From assembly GCA_002279765.1 (NCBI GenBank), contig NCCR01000090.1:1-35471 (forward strand): DNA of 35,471 nt, written 5' to 3'. Every line of letters starts with the position of its first letter. The first letter of the stretch is position 1. The stretch comes from Verrucomicrobia bacterium 12-59-8 (lineage in GTDB: Bacteria; Verrucomicrobiota; Verrucomicrobiae; Verrucomicrobiales; Verrucomicrobiaceae). A program made the position numbers and the translations under genes. The notes under the pieces are model-generated. The model was not told the DNA's origin. It ran no database searches and saw nothing but the letters and a program-made list of their open reading frames with translations. This document shows positions 32,991 to 35,471 of this stretch, one piece after another.

Positions 32991-33764
32991 ATGAGCAATC
33001 AAACCATGGTAGATCCTAAAATTCAACGGCTTGAAAACATTAAAGAGCGTATCAAGCCTCGTTTGGGCAATCTTTATTACTTGTCACTCAGTGATCTGCT
33101 CATTTTGATGCGCAGATTTGCCACGAATGATTCAATCAAAGTTCTAGATTACGGAGCTGGAAATTCGCCCTATGCAAGTCTTTTTCCAAACGCAGTTTAC
33201 CATCGAGCAGACTATATGGATTTCGAGGGGGTTGATTTCAAAGTAAACGAAGACTCAAAGCTGCCTCTTGATTCTGATACCTATGATTTGGTGTTGTCAA
33301 CACAGGTCGCCGAACATCTTCTCTCGCCAGCGTCCTATTTCAGCGAGGCCTTTCGAGTGTTGAAGCCGGGGGGGCGGTTGATTGTCACAACTCATGGGGT
33401 ATGGGAGGATCACGGGGTTCCATTCGATTTTCAACGGTGGACCATAGATGGACTGCGGCGTGACCTACAATGTGCTGGCTTCTCCGTGTCTCAGATGTGG
33501 AAAATGACCACATGTGGTCGCTTCTATATCTACATGCTGCAGCACTGGATGTTTCCAGGCGGTTTGCGTCGAGGAACCTTTGTCAACAAGGTGTTGCGTC
33601 GATGTGGCAGGCTTGTTGCCGATTTGGTGCGTTCACCGTTAAATTATCTGGCGGACTGCTTGTGGCCAGATTGCAGGGTTGTTGAGCAAGACCAACTGGA
33701 AAAACACTCTATGTATTGTGGAATCGCGGCGGATGTCGTTAAACCAAATGCTTGTTCAAGGTGA
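32991..33764 (+). CDS. Class I SAM-dependent methyltransferase
   Basis: The 257-residue protein has a Methyltransf_11-type core: VLDYGAGNSPYASLFPNAVY (motif I), HRADYMDFEGVDFKVNEDSK, LPLDSDTYDLVLSTQVAEHL (motif IV, with xxEHL) and EAFRVLKPGGRLIVTTHGVW (motif V), followed by DHGVPFDFQRWTIDGLRRDL. The pattern resembles methyltransferases of O-antigen and capsule loci. It has no zinc-ribbon, unlike the gene at 30603. The base composition is visibly richer in A+T than the genes to the left, suggesting recent acquisition. Substrate unknown. Confidence 0.9.
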   Translation: MSNQTMVDPKIQRLENIKERIKPRLGNLYYLSLSDLLILMRRFATNDSIKVLDYGAGNSPYASLFPNAVYHRADYMDFEGVDFKVNEDSKLPLDSDTYDLVLSTQVAEHLLSPASYFSEAFRVLKPGGRLIVTTHGVWEDHGVPFDFQRWTIDGLRRDLQCAGFSVSQMWKMTTCGRFYIYMLQHWMFPGGLRRGTFVNKVLRRCGRLVADLVRSPLNYLADCLWPDCRVVEQDQLEKHSMYCGIAADVVKPNACSR

Positions 33765-33808
33765 AAGGTGATGTCTACTGCTGCGCAATCCGCCAAAGCA
33801 CATATTCA

Positions 33809-34585
33809 ATGATCCGATTCCCAACGTTCATTCGCAAAAATGTCCTCAATTTGTTGAGATCATTTGGGCTTGATCTGCGACGACTTAAAAACATCGTTCC
33901 GGGTTCGCAAGAGCGGCCGGTGGGGGACATGCTTTCGGTTCTCGAAGATTTGCGTTCTCGTGGGTTGGTGGTCAATGGTATCATTGATGTCGGAGCAAAT
34001 CGCAGAGACTGGGCGATGACCGCGCACTCTGTGTTTCCTGATGCATCTATTCTCATGATCGAACCACAAGAGGAGATGGTTGAACCGCTGCAAAAATTGT
34101 GTTCCACACATCCGAAATTCGAGCATGTAAAGGCTGGCGCAGGGCGTGAATCCGGCGAATTGGTCCAGACAATATGGGCCGATCTGGCTGGTTCGTCATT
34201 TTTGCCAGCCACCGACAAAGCTTCTTTGGAGTCCGGAACACAGAGACTGACTTCAGTTGCAACTATAGACTCATTGCTGGAAAGTCGTCCAATGTTCAAT
34301 CCTGACTTGGTCAAGTTGGACATCCAGGGATTTGAGCTTGAGGCGCTTGCTGGTGCTGCGGTTACTCGCTCTAGGGCACAGGTGATTATTGCCGAGGTGT
34401 CTTTGTTCGAGTTTATCCCAAATCAGCCGCGTATTCGTGATGTAATCAATGCTATGTTCGATTATGGCTTTGAGTTTTACGATATCGCAGGAGAAGTTCG
34501 TCGTCCATCAGATGGAGCGCTAGGTCAGATCGATGTTGTTTTCGTTCAACGCTGCCATTTGCTTCGTTTATCTAACATTTGGTAG
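33809..34585 (+). CDS. FkbM-family methyltransferase
   Basis: From the ATG at 33809 the protein has 258 residues; an in-frame TTG at 33752 would overlap the previous gene. The FkbM domain is intact: NGIIDVGANRRDWAMTAHSV (motif I), ILMIEPQEEMVEPLQKLCST, GSSFLPATDK, TSVATIDSLLESRP, DLVKLDIQGFELEALAGAAV (the KxDxQGxE block) and IIAEVSLFEF. It is an intact counterpart to the broken FkbM at 26666, but the two are clearly different in sequence. It probably O-methylates a glycan residue. A+T-rich like its neighbours. Confidence 0.9.
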   Translation: MIRFPTFIRKNVLNLLRSFGLDLRRLKNIVPGSQERPVGDMLSVLEDLRSRGLVVNGIIDVGANRRDWAMTAHSVFPDASILMIEPQEEMVEPLQKLCSTHPKFEHVKAGAGRESGELVQTIWADLAGSSFLPATDKASLESGTQRLTSVATIDSLLESRPMFNPDLVKLDIQGFELEALAGAAVTRSRAQVIIAEVSLFEFIPNQPRIRDVINAMFDYGFEFYDIAGEVRRPSDGALGQIDVVFVQRCHLLRLSNIW

Positions 34586-34629
34586 ATTCGCAAAGTTGGA
34601 TATTAAGCTTCTCGGTTCAGTTGAGCATT

Positions 34630-35471
34630 ATGATATCGGTCATCATTTGCACGCATAATCCTCGGCCACACAGTTTTGCTCGTGTCCTTGAATCTTTGAA
34701 GCAGCAGACGCTTGCGCAAGCCCAATGGGAGTTGCTGCTCATTGATAATGCTTCGGCTGAACCGATAAATTCAAAGTTCGATCTCTCATGGCACTCAAAC
34801 GCCAGGGGGATTCGTGAAGAATCGCTGGGGCTCACATCTGCGCGACTGAGAGGGATTGCTGATAGCATTGGAGACTTACTTGTCTTTGTTGACGATGACA
34901 ATGTTTTAGCTCTCGATTACCTGCAAACAGCCATTGAAATTGCGGCTTCGTTTCCTTGCATCGGGGCTTTTGGTGCCAGCATTGCAGGTGAGTTCGAAGT
35001 CCCCCCTCCCGCGCATTTAAAACCCTATCTCGCAGGGCTTGCTGTGTGCGAACTTACTCGGGATTATTGGTCTAATGATCTCGTTTGGTCGTGGAGCACT
35101 CCCTATGGAGCAGGTATGGTAGTCCGTCGGCCCGTTGGCGAACATTATGCCAGGATGGTGATTCAAGATGAGCACCGCCGTTTGTTGGACCGTCTGGGCA
35201 CGGGGTTGTCTTCTGGGGGCGATACGGACCTAGCATTCTGCGCCATCGATCTTGGTTTTGGAAACGGCAGATTTCAAAAGCTTAAGCTTACGCATTTGAT
35301 CACAAAGGAGAGGCTTACAGACGAGTACATCCTCCGCCTTTATGTTGGCTTTGACCAGGCGGGTAGGCATCTGGAGCAAATCCGACCCGCATCACCCTCC
35401 AATCCGAGGGATCTGCTTGGCGGGCCTATCGACTGGCTGGTCACGCTCGCCATCTGGATTGCCGGCGCCTT
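34630..35471 (+). CDS. Glycosyltransferase family 2, partial (runs off the right edge)
   Basis: An open frame starts at the ATG at 34630 and continues to the window end (280 codons). The translation begins MISVIICTHNPRPHSFARVL, the GT2 nucleotide-binding start, then ESLKQQTL, WELLLIDNASAEP, LTSARLRGI and DLLVFVDDDNVLALDYLQTA, where DDD is the metal-binding DxD-type motif. A central GAFGASIAGEF and a later SSGGDTDLAFCAIDLGFG (ED/GDD-type acceptor loop) complete the GT-A domain. The gene lies 44 bases after the FkbM stop on the same strand. It transfers a sugar from a nucleotide donor; substrate unknown. Confidence 0.9.
   Translation, partial: MISVIICTHNPRPHSFARVLESLKQQTLAQAQWELLLIDNASAEPINSKFDLSWHSNARGIREESLGLTSARLRGIADSIGDLLVFVDDDNVLALDYLQTAIEIAASFPCIGAFGASIAGEFEVPPPAHLKPYLAGLAVCELTRDYWSNDLVWSWSTPYGAGMVVRRPVGEHYARMVIQDEHRRLLDRLGTGLSSGGDTDLAFCAIDLGFGNGRFQKLKLTHLITKERLTDEYILRLYVGFDQAGRHLEQIRPASPSNPRDLLGGPIDWLVTLAIWIAGA

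Noticed and set aside
1..35471. tRNA, rRNA, CRISPR arrays, insertion sequences, integrase attachment sites
   Set aside because: Looked for on both strands by eye; no CCA-ended cloverleaf, no regularly spaced repeats, no transposase motif. A computed search (tRNAscan, CRISPR finder, IS database) could still find something missed.

Overview
The window looks like a chromosomal segment of a Verrucomicrobiota bacterium (PVC superphylum), possibly near Prosthecobacter/Verrucomicrobium. This is inferred from gene content, not from a search. The indicators are a DUF1549/DUF1553 cytochrome-type protein followed by a DUF1501 protein and a WD40 protein (a module typical of Planctomycetes/Verrucomicrobia), an ECF sigma factor paired with a YfbK-like von Willebrand protein, a short eukaryotic-type (type II) glutamine synthetase, and high G+C with weak Shine-Dalgarno sites. 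No tRNA, rRNA, insertion sequence or CRISPR array was seen.

Layout. 1-117 (minus): N-terminus of YebC. 506-1093: small secreted/lipoprotein-like protein. 1214-5562 (minus): a probable operon, transcribed as minimal protein-kinase-like protein, PP2C phosphatase (4-nt overlap), CBS-pair protein and large periplasmic TPR protein. 5797-6837: type II glutamine synthetase with a candidate sigma-54 promoter and a strong intrinsic terminator. 6957-7994: Mrp/ApbC-family ATPase lacking the second Cys of its CxxC. 8213-11377: ECF sigma factor and a membrane VWA protein whose N-terminus looks like an anti-sigma region. 11400-11570: two inverted palindromic repeats with covarying stems. 11690-16153: DUF1549/1553, DUF1501 and WD40 genes. 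16264 onward: RidA ending at a 12-G run. 16781-18463 (minus): tandem FGE/SUMF1-like protein lacking the usual catalytic cysteines.

From 18731 to the right edge lies a surface-polysaccharide locus. It holds a carbamoyltransferase, a two-gene nucleotidyltransferase-like cassette, rfbA-rfbB (dTDP-4-keto-6-deoxyglucose), a Wzm permease and Wzt ATPase with a C-terminal glycan-recognition-like domain, two GT4, one GT9, one GT25 and one GT2 glycosyltransferase, four methyltransferases (two FkbM-type, one of them frameshifted), and a Wzx-like flippase. Together they could make a nucleotide sugar, assemble a glycan on a lipid carrier, decorate it by carbamoylation and methylation, and export it. Both an ABC exporter and a flippase are present, and the last ~2.5 kb is visibly poorer in G+C, so the locus looks like a mosaic.

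The most interesting points are the kinase/phosphatase/CBS/TPR operon with its roughly 130-residue kinase, the ECF sigma plus anti-sigma/VWA pair, the covarying palindromic repeats, and the nucleotidyltransferase-like pair inside the polysaccharide locus.
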